This document shows positions 6,862 through 13,730 of a stretch of DNA of 25,350 nucleotides, piece after piece. Numbering within the stretch: position 1 is the first letter of the stretch; every line of letters begins with the position of its first letter. The DNA comes from a virus. The position numbers and the translations under genes are program-made. The notes under the pieces are model-generated. The model did no database searches. It saw only the letters and a list, made by a program, of their open reading frames with translations, and was not told the DNA's origin. Location of the stretch: positions 1 through 25,350 of the IMG/VR virus record IMGVR_UViG_3300025872_000278. One strand, 5' to 3'.

Positions 6862-7311
6862 ATGACGGATCGCCGAAACCTGGTTCTTGGCCTCGCAGCC
6901 GGAATGTCCGGGCTTGCAGCCCTGTCGCAGGCTGCAGGGGCGCAAGCGGCGATTTCGGACGCCGAGGCCCAGGGAGCCATCGACAGCTTTCTCGAGGCCG
7001 TATTCTCGGGGGACCCAGCCAAGGTCGACCAGATGCTGGCACCCGAATTCCAGATCCTGCGCTCGGACGGGAAGAGCGATGACAAGGTGAGCTATCTCGG
7101 GGCCTTGCCCAAGCACAAGGCGCGTCCCGCGACCAGCGCCCTTAAGGTCACGGGCCATGGCAGCGTCATCGTGACGACCTATTCCATCAAGACCGATCAG
7201 ACGATCGGCGGCCAGCCCGTCGAAGCCGTCTCGCCCCGCCTGTCGGTCTTCCGCAAGGAAGAGGACCGCTGGCTGATCGTAGCGCACGCCAACTTCGCGC
7301 AGATCGGCTGA
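6862..7311 (+). CDS. Exported NTF2/SnoaL-like protein (cargo gene)
   Basis: The 149-aa product starts at 6862 after GGAGAGGGA. It opens with an export signal containing a twin-arginine-like start (M-T-D-R-R-N-L-V-L-G) and an Ala-rich core ending A-G-A-Q-A, so it is probably sent out by Tat or Sec. The mature part has the NTF2/SnoaL (DUF4440-like) pattern: A-I-D-S-F-L-E-A-V-F-S-G-D-P-A-K-V-D, then F-Q-I-L-R-S-D-G, V-T-T-Y-S-I, and W-L-I-V-A-H-A-N-F near the end. Ligand or enzyme activity unknown. It is read against the late operon, between gpU and gpX, and its stop is five bases from that of gpU. A TTGACA at 6776-6781 could be a -35 but no clear -10 follows. It has no place in virion assembly, so I read it as a lysogenic-conversion gene. 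Confidence 0.75.
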   Translation: MTDRRNLVLGLAAGMSGLAALSQAAGAQAAISDAEAQGAIDSFLEAVFSGDPAKVDQMLAPEFQILRSDGKSDDKVSYLGALPKHKARPATSALKVTGHGSVIVTTYSIKTDQTIGGQPVEAVSPRLSVFRKEEDRWLIVAHANFAQIG

Positions 7312-7316
7312 TCGCC

Positions 7317-7739
7317 TCAGGTGAAGAGGCCGGAGAATAAAGAGAAGTAGGATCCGTTCGACGGCTTCGCCGAGCGCCGCACCGAGATGTCGACGTCGAT
7401 GACCCGGCCGATGCCTTCGGCATCGAGATAGCTGGACCGCTCGGACACCCTCTCGATCACCACCCAGCCCATCTGTGCCCCGTCGCCCCGCATGAGGTAG
7501 AGCGGGCGTCCGGCGGCGCGGGCCTGGTAGAGCTTCTTGAGGTCGCCAAGACCGCCGAAACGGTGCGGGAAGATGATGGCCCGGATCGACCAGCTCTCCG
7601 CCCCCTCGCCCACCCATTCCAGCGGCGGCCTGGCCCCGAGAACCGGCTTTTCCACGAAGCTCGTCTCGTGGCCGTGGTCGTATTCGGTGGCGTTGAACGG
7701 GTAGACCTCGAAGCGGATCGGCCCCAGCGTCATCAGCAT
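7317..7739 (-). CDS. U: Tail protein U
   Basis: The 140-aa protein matches the P2 gpU family (tail terminator/completion): L-G-P-I-R-F-E-V-Y-P, then a R-P-P-L-E-W-V-G-E-G segment at about residues 38-47, an I-I-F-P-H-R-F-G-G motif at 55-63, and L-Y-Q-A-R-A-A-G-R-P-L-Y-L-M-R-G-D-G. The ATG overlaps the stop of the tape-measure gene by one base (TGATG), a strong sign of coupling. In P2, gpU closes the tail tube at the head-proximal end. Confidence 0.9.
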   Translation of the reverse strand: MLMTLGPIRFEVYPFNATEYDHGHETSFVEKPVLGARPPLEWVGEGAESWSIRAIIFPHRFGGLGDLKKLYQARAAGRPLYLMRGDGAQMGWVVIERVSERSSYLDAEGIGRVIDVDISVRRSAKPSNGSYFSLFSGLFT

Positions 7740-10060
7740 CAGGCGAACCGCAACCCGGCATCGGCATAGACACCGCGGAAGGTCTCGCGCACCTCGTCGC
7801 GCAGCACGCGGCGGATTTTCTCGACAACATCCTCGTCGGCTCTGCCGGTGATGTTGAAGCTGATCGTCTGATTGACCGTCATGCCGCCGCCGGCAGCCGA
7901 TCCGGCCTTGTTGACGTATCCAGACCGCCCGGCGGTGATCAGCTCGGGACCGCGCTCGCCCACCATGTAGGTGGAGCCGCGGGAGACCGGACCGCCGGCG
8001 GCCCTGCCCGGTGGCTGCTCTGCCGGGGCGGGCCTCGCTTCTCCGCCTCCAAGCCACGACGGCATGGACGGCCACTTGATGAGGCTCGACACGTCGATGC
8101 TGCCAATGGCGGAGACAATCCGGGAGGGCAGCGTCGAGAACCATGCGAGGAGGCCATGGAAGGCGCTCTTGATGGCCTCGATCATGGCGTTCGCCAGATC
8201 GGAACCCGCCTGCGCATAGGCCGCCTTCTGGCCCTCGTTCAGGACCTCGCGGGAGAAGAAGGAGCCGATCCAGGTCCCGAACTCCTGGATCTTCTGATAG
8301 GCCCAGGAAAACCCGTCACCGATCGCCCTGCCCAGCCCGGCAAGCGGGCGCATGACCGGCTCAAGTGCTGCAAAGGCCGGTTGAAGCTGGGTGAGCAACA
8401 CGCTCGCAAAGCCGCCGGCAAAGGACGAGATGCGATCCCAGTATTTCCAGAGGGTGTAGGCCGCCGCGGCAACAGCAGCGACCGCCACCGCGATGGTCCC
8501 CCAGACCGGAGCCGAGACCGCCGCAAGAGCAGCGCCGACGGCCGTCATCGCCGTGGCGAGGCCGGAAACGCCCGGCACGGCCAGCGCCATGCCGCGAAGA
8601 CCGGCGACCGCGGTCTGGAGTCCCGTCATCTTCATGCCTTCCATATTGGCGAGGGCCGTCTGCAAGGCGATCATGCCCGAGGCCCCCGCCTTGAGTCGCA
8701 TCAGCGAGCCTCCCAGCGTATTGACCGCAAACGAGAGTGCAGTCAGCGCCCCGCCACGGCCCATGAGGCCGAGGTACGACAGACCGGCCAGCGCCGCCTT
8801 GAGCCCGACGAACCCGGCCGTAACGGCAATGAGGCTGCCCGACAGCCGCGGAAACGCCGCGACCAGCGCCGTGGCAGCCTCCAGCACGGGCTTGAGAGCG
8901 CCGGCGATGCTTCCCAGAACCGGGACGAGTGCCGCGCCAATGCTCGTCTGGAAGTTCTGCATGGCAATCTGGAACTGCTTGATCTGCTCGACGCCGGTCT
9001 GCATCATCCGGGCAAAGTCGGTGCTGATGACGCCATCGGCCCGGGCCGCCTCGTCGCGCAGGCGGATATAATCCTCGAGCCCGGTCAGGAGCGGGATGAG
9101 ACCCTTCTGGACCTGGGCGTCGGCGAAGAGTTCGCCGAGCCTCGACATGTCGCCGTCGAGTGCCGTGTTGATGGCGCGGAGCGAGGCCTCCAGGGGATCG
9201 GTGCCATTGGCCCTGGCATCCTTCAGGACTTTCTGGATGTCGATTCCGGCTTCCTTGAAGTTCTTTATCGCGTCGTTGGAATTGATCTTCTGCAGGATGT
9301 TGTTGAAGTTGGTGGCGGCCTCGGAGGCATCGCCCGCACCGCGCCGCACGATCTGCAGGGCGGCGGCGATCTGGGAGAGGCCGCTTCCCCCCGTCATGCC
9401 CTTGGCGCTGGCGAGTGCCGTGATCGAGGGCAGATACTGTGCCATGTCGCGGAGCTCGAAGCCGCCCGCCTTGCCGGCGGCGGCCATGATGTCGAAGGAC
9501 TTGCCCAGGTCCTCGGCCGCAAGTCCGAGGTTGGACATGGCGGCGAAGCCAGCCTTCGAGAGGTCCTCGAGGCTTGCTCCCGTGGCGGTGGCGGCCCTTG
9601 CGATCGAGGGCATGGCTTTGGTCGCCCGGTCGACATCGAGACCCATGCCGACGAGGAAGTCCTGCGCGCGCACAATGTCCGTGGCGAACTGGTTCATCTG
9701 CGAGGATGTCGCCTTTGCAGCATCCCCAATGGCCGACATCTGCGCCGCGGTGAGATTGCCCTTGGCACCCAGTTCCGCCAGCGCCCGGTCGAATTCCTGG
9801 GCCGCCTGCACCGGCGCGGTGAGCGCAGCCTTGAGCACATAGAGTGTTCCGACCGCATCGAGCATGCGCCCGCGCGCCGCATCGATGGCCCGGTTGTTCC
9901 GGGTGATGGCGGCGTCCAGCCTGTCGGCCATGGTGATCGGGCCGGATGTCGCCTCCTTCACCGTGCGGGTGATGCCACGCAGGCTGTTCGAGACGCTCCG
10001 CGCCGGGCCCGAGACCCGGTCGAGCAGTTCGACAATGAGCTGGGTGGTCTGGCTTGCCAT
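7739..10060 (-). CDS. T: Tail tape measure protein
   Basis: The 773-aa protein sets tail length and is carried in the tube lumen. After an N-terminal helix region, residues about 90-290 match the TP901-type tape-measure core (D-L-S-K-A-G-F-A-A-M-S-N-L-G-L, then D-M-A-Q-Y-L-P). Hydrophobic helices follow at about residues 400-540, including a strong A-V-A-A-V-A-A-A-A-Y-T-L-W-K-Y-W segment, and the C-terminus holds S-T-Y-M-V-G-E-R-G-P-E-L, common near the end of such proteins. Its length is close to P2 T (815), which suggests a tail of similar length. GGAGAGACAGGGA precedes the ATG. In P2 the gene directly follows E/E'; here a cargo gene on the other strand lies between. Confidence 0.92.
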   Translation of the reverse strand: MASQTTQLIVELLDRVSGPARSVSNSLRGITRTVKEATSGPITMADRLDAAITRNNRAIDAARGRMLDAVGTLYVLKAALTAPVQAAQEFDRALAELGAKGNLTAAQMSAIGDAAKATSSQMNQFATDIVRAQDFLVGMGLDVDRATKAMPSIARAATATGASLEDLSKAGFAAMSNLGLAAEDLGKSFDIMAAAGKAGGFELRDMAQYLPSITALASAKGMTGGSGLSQIAAALQIVRRGAGDASEAATNFNNILQKINSNDAIKNFKEAGIDIQKVLKDARANGTDPLEASLRAINTALDGDMSRLGELFADAQVQKGLIPLLTGLEDYIRLRDEAARADGVISTDFARMMQTGVEQIKQFQIAMQNFQTSIGAALVPVLGSIAGALKPVLEAATALVAAFPRLSGSLIAVTAGFVGLKAALAGLSYLGLMGRGGALTALSFAVNTLGGSLMRLKAGASGMIALQTALANMEGMKMTGLQTAVAGLRGMALAVPGVSGLATAMTAVGAALAAVSAPVWGTIAVAVAAVAAAAYTLWKYWDRISSFAGGFASVLLTQLQPAFAALEPVMRPLAGLGRAIGDGFSWAYQKIQEFGTWIGSFFSREVLNEGQKAAYAQAGSDLANAMIEAIKSAFHGLLAWFSTLPSRIVSAIGSIDVSSLIKWPSMPSWLGGGEARPAPAEQPPGRAAGGPVSRGSTYMVGERGPELITAGRSGYVNKAGSAAGGGMTVNQTISFNITGRADEDVVEKIRRVLRDEVRETFRGVYADAGLRFA

Positions 10061-10091
10061 TCCCTGTCTCTCCTGACGGGGGGACCCCGGT

Positions 10092-10119
10092 TTGGCGGAA
10101 CGTCGTGCCGTGGTATGGT
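10092..10119 (+). promoter_or_regulatory. Probable promoter of the SH3-domain cargo gene
   Basis: TTGGCG at 10092-10097 and TATGGT at 10114-10119 are separated by 16 bases, a fair sigma-70-type promoter, with an expected start near 10126 and the ATG at 10152. It lies in the 91-base gap between the divergent tape-measure start and the cargo gene, so the latter can be expressed in the lysogen. Confidence 0.5.
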
Positions 10120-10151
10120 CATGCAGTTTCTATGGGAGAACCGGAACCACG

Positions 10152-10826
10152 ATGCCGAGACACCCGCTGATCGCCTTGCTTCTTCTCGCGGCAGCGATCC
10201 TGCCAAAGCCTGCGGCCCTCGGACAGGACTTCATCCCCCCGGAAGCTCTCTCGCCGGATCCTGGCGCGGCATATGCCGTGAAGGATGTCGCCGCGAATGA
10301 CAGCCTGAATGTCAGGTCCCTGCCCGGGACCCGGTCCGACATGGTCACGCGCCTGCCGCACGATGCGCGTGGCATTCTCGTCACCGGCAAAAGGATGACG
10401 GAAGGCTCGTCGGTCTGGTGGGAGGTGATCACGACGGGCGTGCAAGGCAGAACCGGATGGGTCAATCACCGCTATCTGGCGGTTGAACCGGACGGCGTTC
10501 AATCAAGCTATCCTCTCCAGTGCGGGGGCACGGAGCCCTTCTGGTCGCTGAGGCTGGAAGACAGTCATGCAGCCTATTCCGACCCCGAAACCGAAACGGT
10601 CACGCTGTCCGCCAGCGGCTGGATGAGATCCCGCAACAGCCCAGGCGTCTTTGCCATTCAGTTGCGCAGTGAAGACGACGATCCAGGTACCGATGGCTAC
10701 GCAACCATCGACCGGACCGCATGCAGCGACGGCATGTCCGATTTCGAGTATCCCTTCGAGGCCACGGTCATCCTGCCGGACCAGACCGTTCTCGACGGCT
10801 GCTGCAGCAGGCTGGCAGTGCCCTGA
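10152..10826 (+). CDS. Exported SH3-domain / GTEPFW protein (cargo gene)
   Basis: The 224-aa protein opens with a Sec signal (L-I-A-L-L-L-L-A-A-A-I-L) ending near A-L-G-Q. Residues about 41-110 form a bacterial SH3 domain (V-A-A-N-D-S-L-N-V-R-S-L-P-G, then G-W-V-N-H-R-Y-L). From 124 comes a second domain starting C-G-G-T-E-P-F-W-S-L, known from COG3650-like periplasmic proteins of Alphaproteobacteria, with Cys at 124, 191, 217 and 218 that could form disulfides. The frame opens further upstream but the signal supports the start at 10152. It sits against the late operon between E' and T, its stop three bases from that of E', and has its own promoter. A cell-envelope role in the lysogen is inferred; exact function unknown. 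Confidence 0.75.
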   Translation: MPRHPLIALLLLAAAILPKPAALGQDFIPPEALSPDPGAAYAVKDVAANDSLNVRSLPGTRSDMVTRLPHDARGILVTGKRMTEGSSVWWEVITTGVQGRTGWVNHRYLAVEPDGVQSSYPLQCGGTEPFWSLRLEDSHAAYSDPETETVTLSASGWMRSRNSPGVFAIQLRSEDDDPGTDGYATIDRTACSDGMSDFEYPFEATVILPDQTVLDGCCSRLAVP

Positions 10827-10829
10827 GGC

Positions 10830-10964
10830 TTATCTTCCACCTGAGATGCGCCGCGCCTCCGCATGCCACAGCAGCAGCTCGGTCCAGTCCATGTCCTCGA
10901 AGGCTGTCACTGGCGTCGACAGCACATGCGCGGTGTCCGCAACGACCCCGCGCCAGCCGCTCAC
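10830..10964 (-). CDS. Tail assembly protein GpE' (frameshift extension)
   Basis: The 44-codon frame reads V-S-G-W-R-G-V-V-A-D-T-A, then D-M-D-W-T-E-L-L-L-W-H-A-E-A-R-R, matching the P2 GpE' family (short, with a W-x-E-L-L-x-W core). It can start at a GTG overlapping the stop of the upstream chaperone gene, or be reached by a -1 shift at 10979-10985, giving a 133-aa fusion. In P2 the E' part is made only as E+E'. The frame is too short to stand out as an ORF, but its sequence, order and spacing are right. Confidence 0.8.
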   Translation of the reverse strand: MSGWRGVVADTAHVLSTPVTAFEDMDWTELLLWHAEARRISGGR

Positions 10965-11230
10965 ACCGGGGCCTTGGGCAAAAAACCCGAGAGTACCTCG
11001 GAGATGCTGGCGAAGTCCGCCGCATCCATCTCGTCCATGGCGTCGGGCGGCAGATCACAGAGTGTGGCTGTCATGACGATACTCTGGTCGAGCTCCGTAG
11101 CGCCGGGTTCCCGGATCCTCTCCAGCGCCCGGAGGTCTCTCACCTTGGGGCGGCGGATGGTGACTTCGGTGATCGTCCGATCTTCGACCTTGAAAGGGCG
11201 AACAAGCTTCACGCGGGCTGTATCGGTCAT
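10961..11230 (-). CDS. E: Tail assembly chaperone gpE
   Basis: The 89-aa protein belongs to the phage tail assembly chaperone family that includes P2 gpE (about 91 aa): K-L-V-R-P-F-K-V-E-D-R, then I-R-R-P-K-V-R-D-L-R-A-L, then C-D-L-P-P-D-A-M-D-E-M-D-A-A-D-F, and F-L-P-K-A-P-V at the end. GGAGATGAC precedes the ATG. It and the E+E' fusion guide assembly of the tube around the tape measure and are not expected in the virion. The slippery heptamer lies 16 to 22 bases before its stop codon. Confidence 0.88.
   Translation of the reverse strand: MTDTARVKLVRPFKVEDRTITEVTIRRPKVRDLRALERIREPGATELDQSIVMTATLCDLPPDAMDEMDAADFASISEVLSGFLPKAPV
10979..10985 (-). promoter_or_regulatory. Programmed -1 ribosomal frameshift site
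   Basis: On the minus strand the heptamer T TTT TTG lies in frame in gpE as Gly-Phe-Leu codons (GGT TTT TTG). Slipping back one base moves ribosomes from gpE into E' with no stop between. This is the same slippery sequence reported for P2 E/E'. Confidence 0.85.
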
Positions 11231-11256
11231 GCTGTCATCTCCGGAAAATCATGCGG

Positions 11257-11787
11257 TCAGCGCTGGACGCGCAGGATGCGGCGCTCGTCATCGTTCTGCG
11301 ACACGCCGTCGAGACGCCACTCGGTCGAAAAGAAGTCCCAGAAGAGCTTTTCCTTCTCATTGAACCAGAGTTCGTAGTGCATCACCTCGTTGATGGCGTA
11401 CTCGTGCCCTTGAAGTTCGCCGCGCTGGAAGGCGTCGGGTTCGATCTTGCCGAGGCGGCCCTCGATGATGGCCTTGGCTTCAAGGGCGATGCCGGTGCGC
11501 TTGTCGCGGATCACGCCATAGGCGGTGAAGACCTTTTGGCGGGACGAACCGAGGCCGAACTGGGTCAGGAGATCCGGATCCCAGCCGTTCAGCTTGAAAG
11601 TCGGCTCCAACTTCTGGATGCCGACCGCCACCTCGATCTGCACCCGGGAGCCTCCGGCATGGTGGTCCTGGTACATCTCCTGCAGCGTCGGCAGCTTGAG
11701 TTCGGCCAGTGTGAGATGCTTCGAGGCGGTGGGGTCGTGATCGCCGCAGAAAAGATTCCCCGCCTCCATGACAAAAAGTCCGGTCAC
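11257..11787 (-). CDS. FII: Major tail tube protein FII
   Basis: The 176-aa protein matches P2 FII (172 aa), which forms the inner tube. It has the opening N-L-F-C-G-D-H-D-P-T-A-S-K-H-L-T-L, the block E-L-K-L-P-T-L-Q-E-M-Y-Q-D-H-H-A-G-G, and G-I-Q-K-L-E-P-T-F-K-L-N-G-W-D. The N-terminal sequence favours the GTG at 11787, though the ATG at 11769 is possible. It follows the sheath gene by 45 bases. Confidence 0.92.
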   Translation of the reverse strand: MTGLFVMEAGNLFCGDHDPTASKHLTLAELKLPTLQEMYQDHHAGGSRVQIEVAVGIQKLEPTFKLNGWDPDLLTQFGLGSSRQKVFTAYGVIRDKRTGIALEAKAIIEGRLGKIEPDAFQRGELQGHEYAINEVMHYELWFNEKEKLFWDFFSTEWRLDGVSQNDDERRILRVQR

Positions 11788-11832
11788 GATGCTTTCCTTT
11801 CAGATTCGATGATGGGCGTATCGCGTGCTGCG

Positions 11833-13080
11833 TCAGCCGGTGACGGCATCGACCTGCGCAAGCAGATCGTCAAGCAGCGCGTCGAGGGCGGGCCGGTAGC
11901 GGGCCGACTGGATGCCGAGGTAGCGCAGCACGGGTGCCTCCTCGGCGGCGAAGTTTACGGTGAAGCGACCCTGCCGCAGTTCCTCCGGCGAATTCTGGTC
12001 CCGCGTGAACTTGACCTCGTAGCCCAGGATGTCGCCATCCGCCTTGAGATCCCGCATCGCGAAGCCCATGGTATTGAGCACCGCCTGGATCGTCTGCCCC
12101 GTGAGGTTGAATCGCCCGAGGTAGAAGCGCAAGGTCCGCAGGAACATCAGGTGGATGTAATCGCGGCCGCGGGTGACATTGTAGAAGCGCCAGAGATCGT
12201 CCTCTCCGGCATTGTCGGTGCCGACATAGACGAAGCCGCCTGAAGCGATGGCCGTCTCGACGCCAAGTTCGCCGCGCAGAAGCACGCCGACATTGTGCGA
12301 CAGCAGCCGCTGGCCCTCGGTGGCGCCATCGGTCAGCGAGAAGTTGATCGGCCGCGACGGCCCGACGATGCCTGAAACCGGCTGGTTGGCCCATGAGTGG
12401 AAGGGGCGGCCCTGCTTCTCGTGATCGCGGCGGACACCGATGCCGATGATGGCCGGCGACAGCGGCATCACCGCGACCTCGCTCCCGGCCATGACGCGGA
12501 CGGCAGGATCGACCGGGATCAGGCGGTTGGAGGAGAGCGTCTCCCGCCAGTCGATGGCGGCCTGCTCGGTGGTAGCAGGCCCGTCCACCACGGCATGGGC
12601 GAGGAGCTTGTTGCAGATGGCAGGCAACGCTGCGCACACTGCATTGGCATCGGCGCCCTGCCGCTGGCTGGTGAAGCCCGGCGCGCAAATGAGCCGGGGG
12701 ATGACGCCAAGCAGCGGCCCCGCCTGCACGAAGGCCTCGAGCCCGGTGGCGATGCCATCCCCAACGATATTGGCGATGGTCTCCGCGACCGTCCCGCCCT
12801 CCTCCACGCGCACGACAACGACCTTGGCGGCCACCTGGAACTCGCCCAGCTGGGCATTGATGAGGGTCAGCGCATCGGAAATGGTGCCGTCGGTTCCGAG
12901 TGCTGTGCGCTTCCCAGCATCGTCGGAATAGAGAAACACCGGCGTATCGAGCGGAAACACCGCAGGATCGGCTTCGGGCGCCGTACCGATGAGGCCCACC
13001 ACCGACATGTCGCTGTAGACGGCGGGACGCGGTTCGTTGTCGATCCGCGTGATCGAAATGCCAAAGGTCGGATCGCTCAT
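11833..13080 (-). CDS. FI: Contractile tail sheath protein FI
   Basis: The 415-aa product matches P2 FI (396 aa). It opens with F-G-I-S-I-T-R-I-D-N-E-P-R-P, has the typical V-V-G-L-I-G-T-A-P segment at about residues 27-35, a V-V-V-V-R-V strand, A-P-G-F-T-S-Q, a Y-V-G-T-D-N-A segment, and C-terminal F-A-M-R-D-L-K-A-D-G-D-I-L-G-Y and R-F-T-V-N-F-A-A-E-E-A-P. It forms the contracting outer sheath. A good GGAGA site precedes the ATG. A terminator-like hairpin stands only about 20 bases upstream. Confidence 0.95.
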   Translation of the reverse strand: MSDPTFGISITRIDNEPRPAVYSDMSVVGLIGTAPEADPAVFPLDTPVFLYSDDAGKRTALGTDGTISDALTLINAQLGEFQVAAKVVVVRVEEGGTVAETIANIVGDGIATGLEAFVQAGPLLGVIPRLICAPGFTSQRQGADANAVCAALPAICNKLLAHAVVDGPATTEQAAIDWRETLSSNRLIPVDPAVRVMAGSEVAVMPLSPAIIGIGVRRDHEKQGRPFHSWANQPVSGIVGPSRPINFSLTDGATEGQRLLSHNVGVLLRGELGVETAIASGGFVYVGTDNAGEDDLWRFYNVTRGRDYIHLMFLRTLRFYLGRFNLTGQTIQAVLNTMGFAMRDLKADGDILGYEVKFTRDQNSPEELRQGRFTVNFAAEEAPVLRYLGIQSARYRPALDALLDDLLAQVDAVTG

Positions 13081-13101
13081 GAGCGGGTCTCCTCAAAATG
13101 G

Positions 13102-13123
13102 AAAACCCCGCGCGATGGCGGGG
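13102..13123 (-). terminator. Intrinsic terminator or attenuator before the sheath gene
   Basis: Arms 13106-13111 and 13118-13123 (CCCCGC / GCGGGG) enclose a 6-base loop and are followed on the minus strand directly by TTTT, then CCATTTTG. It lies between the stop at 13151 and the sheath start at 13080. Without antitermination it would cut transcription into the tail operon. Confidence 0.6.
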
Positions 13124-13150
13124 CATGATGATTGGAAATTTGTGAAGCGG

Positions 13151-13372
13151 TCAGAACTGCAGGACGGGTGTCGAGACCTCGAGGCTCGCCCTGTCGGTGG
13201 AGGTGAGCGTCACGTCGAGCAGCAGCCGCTGCACGCCATTGACCACCGGCTCGCCTAAGAAGCGTACCGCGCGCGTGAAGCCGTCCTCGGTCGCGACGAT
13301 TTCGGTGACCACGATCGCGCGCACGTTGGTGAAGCTCAGGTGCTGGGAGAGGAATTCGAAGGTAGAGGCCAT
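13151..13372 (-). CDS. Small phage protein of unknown function
   Basis: The 73-aa product (M-A-S-T-F-E-F-L-S-Q-H-L-S-F) has no signal or membrane part and an alternating pattern typical of beta strands (I-V-V-T-E-I-V-A-T, then L-L-L-D-V-T-L-T-S-T). It lies between the fibre-associated 112-aa gene and the sheath hairpin, and reads with the operon after GGGAG. No family recognised; a structural or fibre-assembly role would fit the location. Confidence 0.55.
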   Translation of the reverse strand: MASTFEFLSQHLSFTNVRAIVVTEIVATEDGFTRAVRFLGEPVVNGVQRLLLDVTLTSTDRASLEVSTPVLQF

Positions 13373-13390
13373 ACTGAACTCCCGACGTTG

Positions 13391-13729
13391 CTAGATCGAA
13401 GCGGCAGCGATGAAGAATTCATCAATCTGCTGGGCGGAGAGCCCGAGATTGGCGCCAAGTGCCACCAGAAACGCGTCATTTCGCCGGAACTCGCTGGCAA
13501 ACTCCCAGGTGATCTGGGTCTGCCGGTCCTGCAGGGCAATCATTGCCTCAACCTCGTCCAGCAGTCCCTTGGACAGCAGGAGGAGACGCACTTGCCGGGG
13601 GGTGACACAATCCGGCACGACTGCACGGGCCAGCGCTTCGGTCTTGGCTGCCGCTTCTTCCGCGGTGAAGGCGCGCATCGTCACCTTCCCCGTTCGGGCA
13701 TCGGTGATCGCCTCGAAATAGTCAGCCAT
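13391..13729 (-). CDS. Fibre-associated phage protein, unknown
   Basis: The 112-aa protein has an N-terminal part of about 45 residues with R-A-F-T-A-E-E-A-A-A-K, then a helical domain: V-T-P-R-Q-V-R-L-L-L-L-S-K-G-L-L-D-E-V-E-A-M-I, then I-T-W-E-F-A-S-E-F-R-R-N-D, and L-G-L-S-A-Q-Q-I-D-E-F-F-I-A-A. This last pattern is familiar from small proteins found after tail fibre genes in many phages, with no settled function (fibre assembly or chaperone is often suggested). It follows the fibre gene at once (TAG, one base, ATG), so the two are coupled, which supports a fibre chaperone role. Confidence 0.6.
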   Translation of the reverse strand: MADYFEAITDARTGKVTMRAFTAEEAAAKTEALARAVVPDCVTPRQVRLLLLSKGLLDEVEAMIALQDRQTQITWEFASEFRRNDAFLVALGANLGLSAQQIDEFFIAAASI

Positions 13730-13730
13730 C

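Noticed and set aside
6727-7830. Minus-strand open frame of 367 codons across gpU and the cargo gene
   Set aside because: It runs in a different frame from gpU and opposite the exported NTF2-like gene, with low-complexity composition and no family pattern.
8156-10300. Long plus-strand open frame of 714 codons opposite the tape measure
   Set aside because: It is rich in Arg, Gly and His as expected for an antisense frame of a GC-rich gene, has no domain pattern, and the opposite strand is a clear tape-measure protein.
11251-12243. Plus-strand open frame of 330 codons opposite FII and sheath
   Set aside because: It spans the tube and sheath genes on the other strand, both clear family members; it is a codon-bias shadow.
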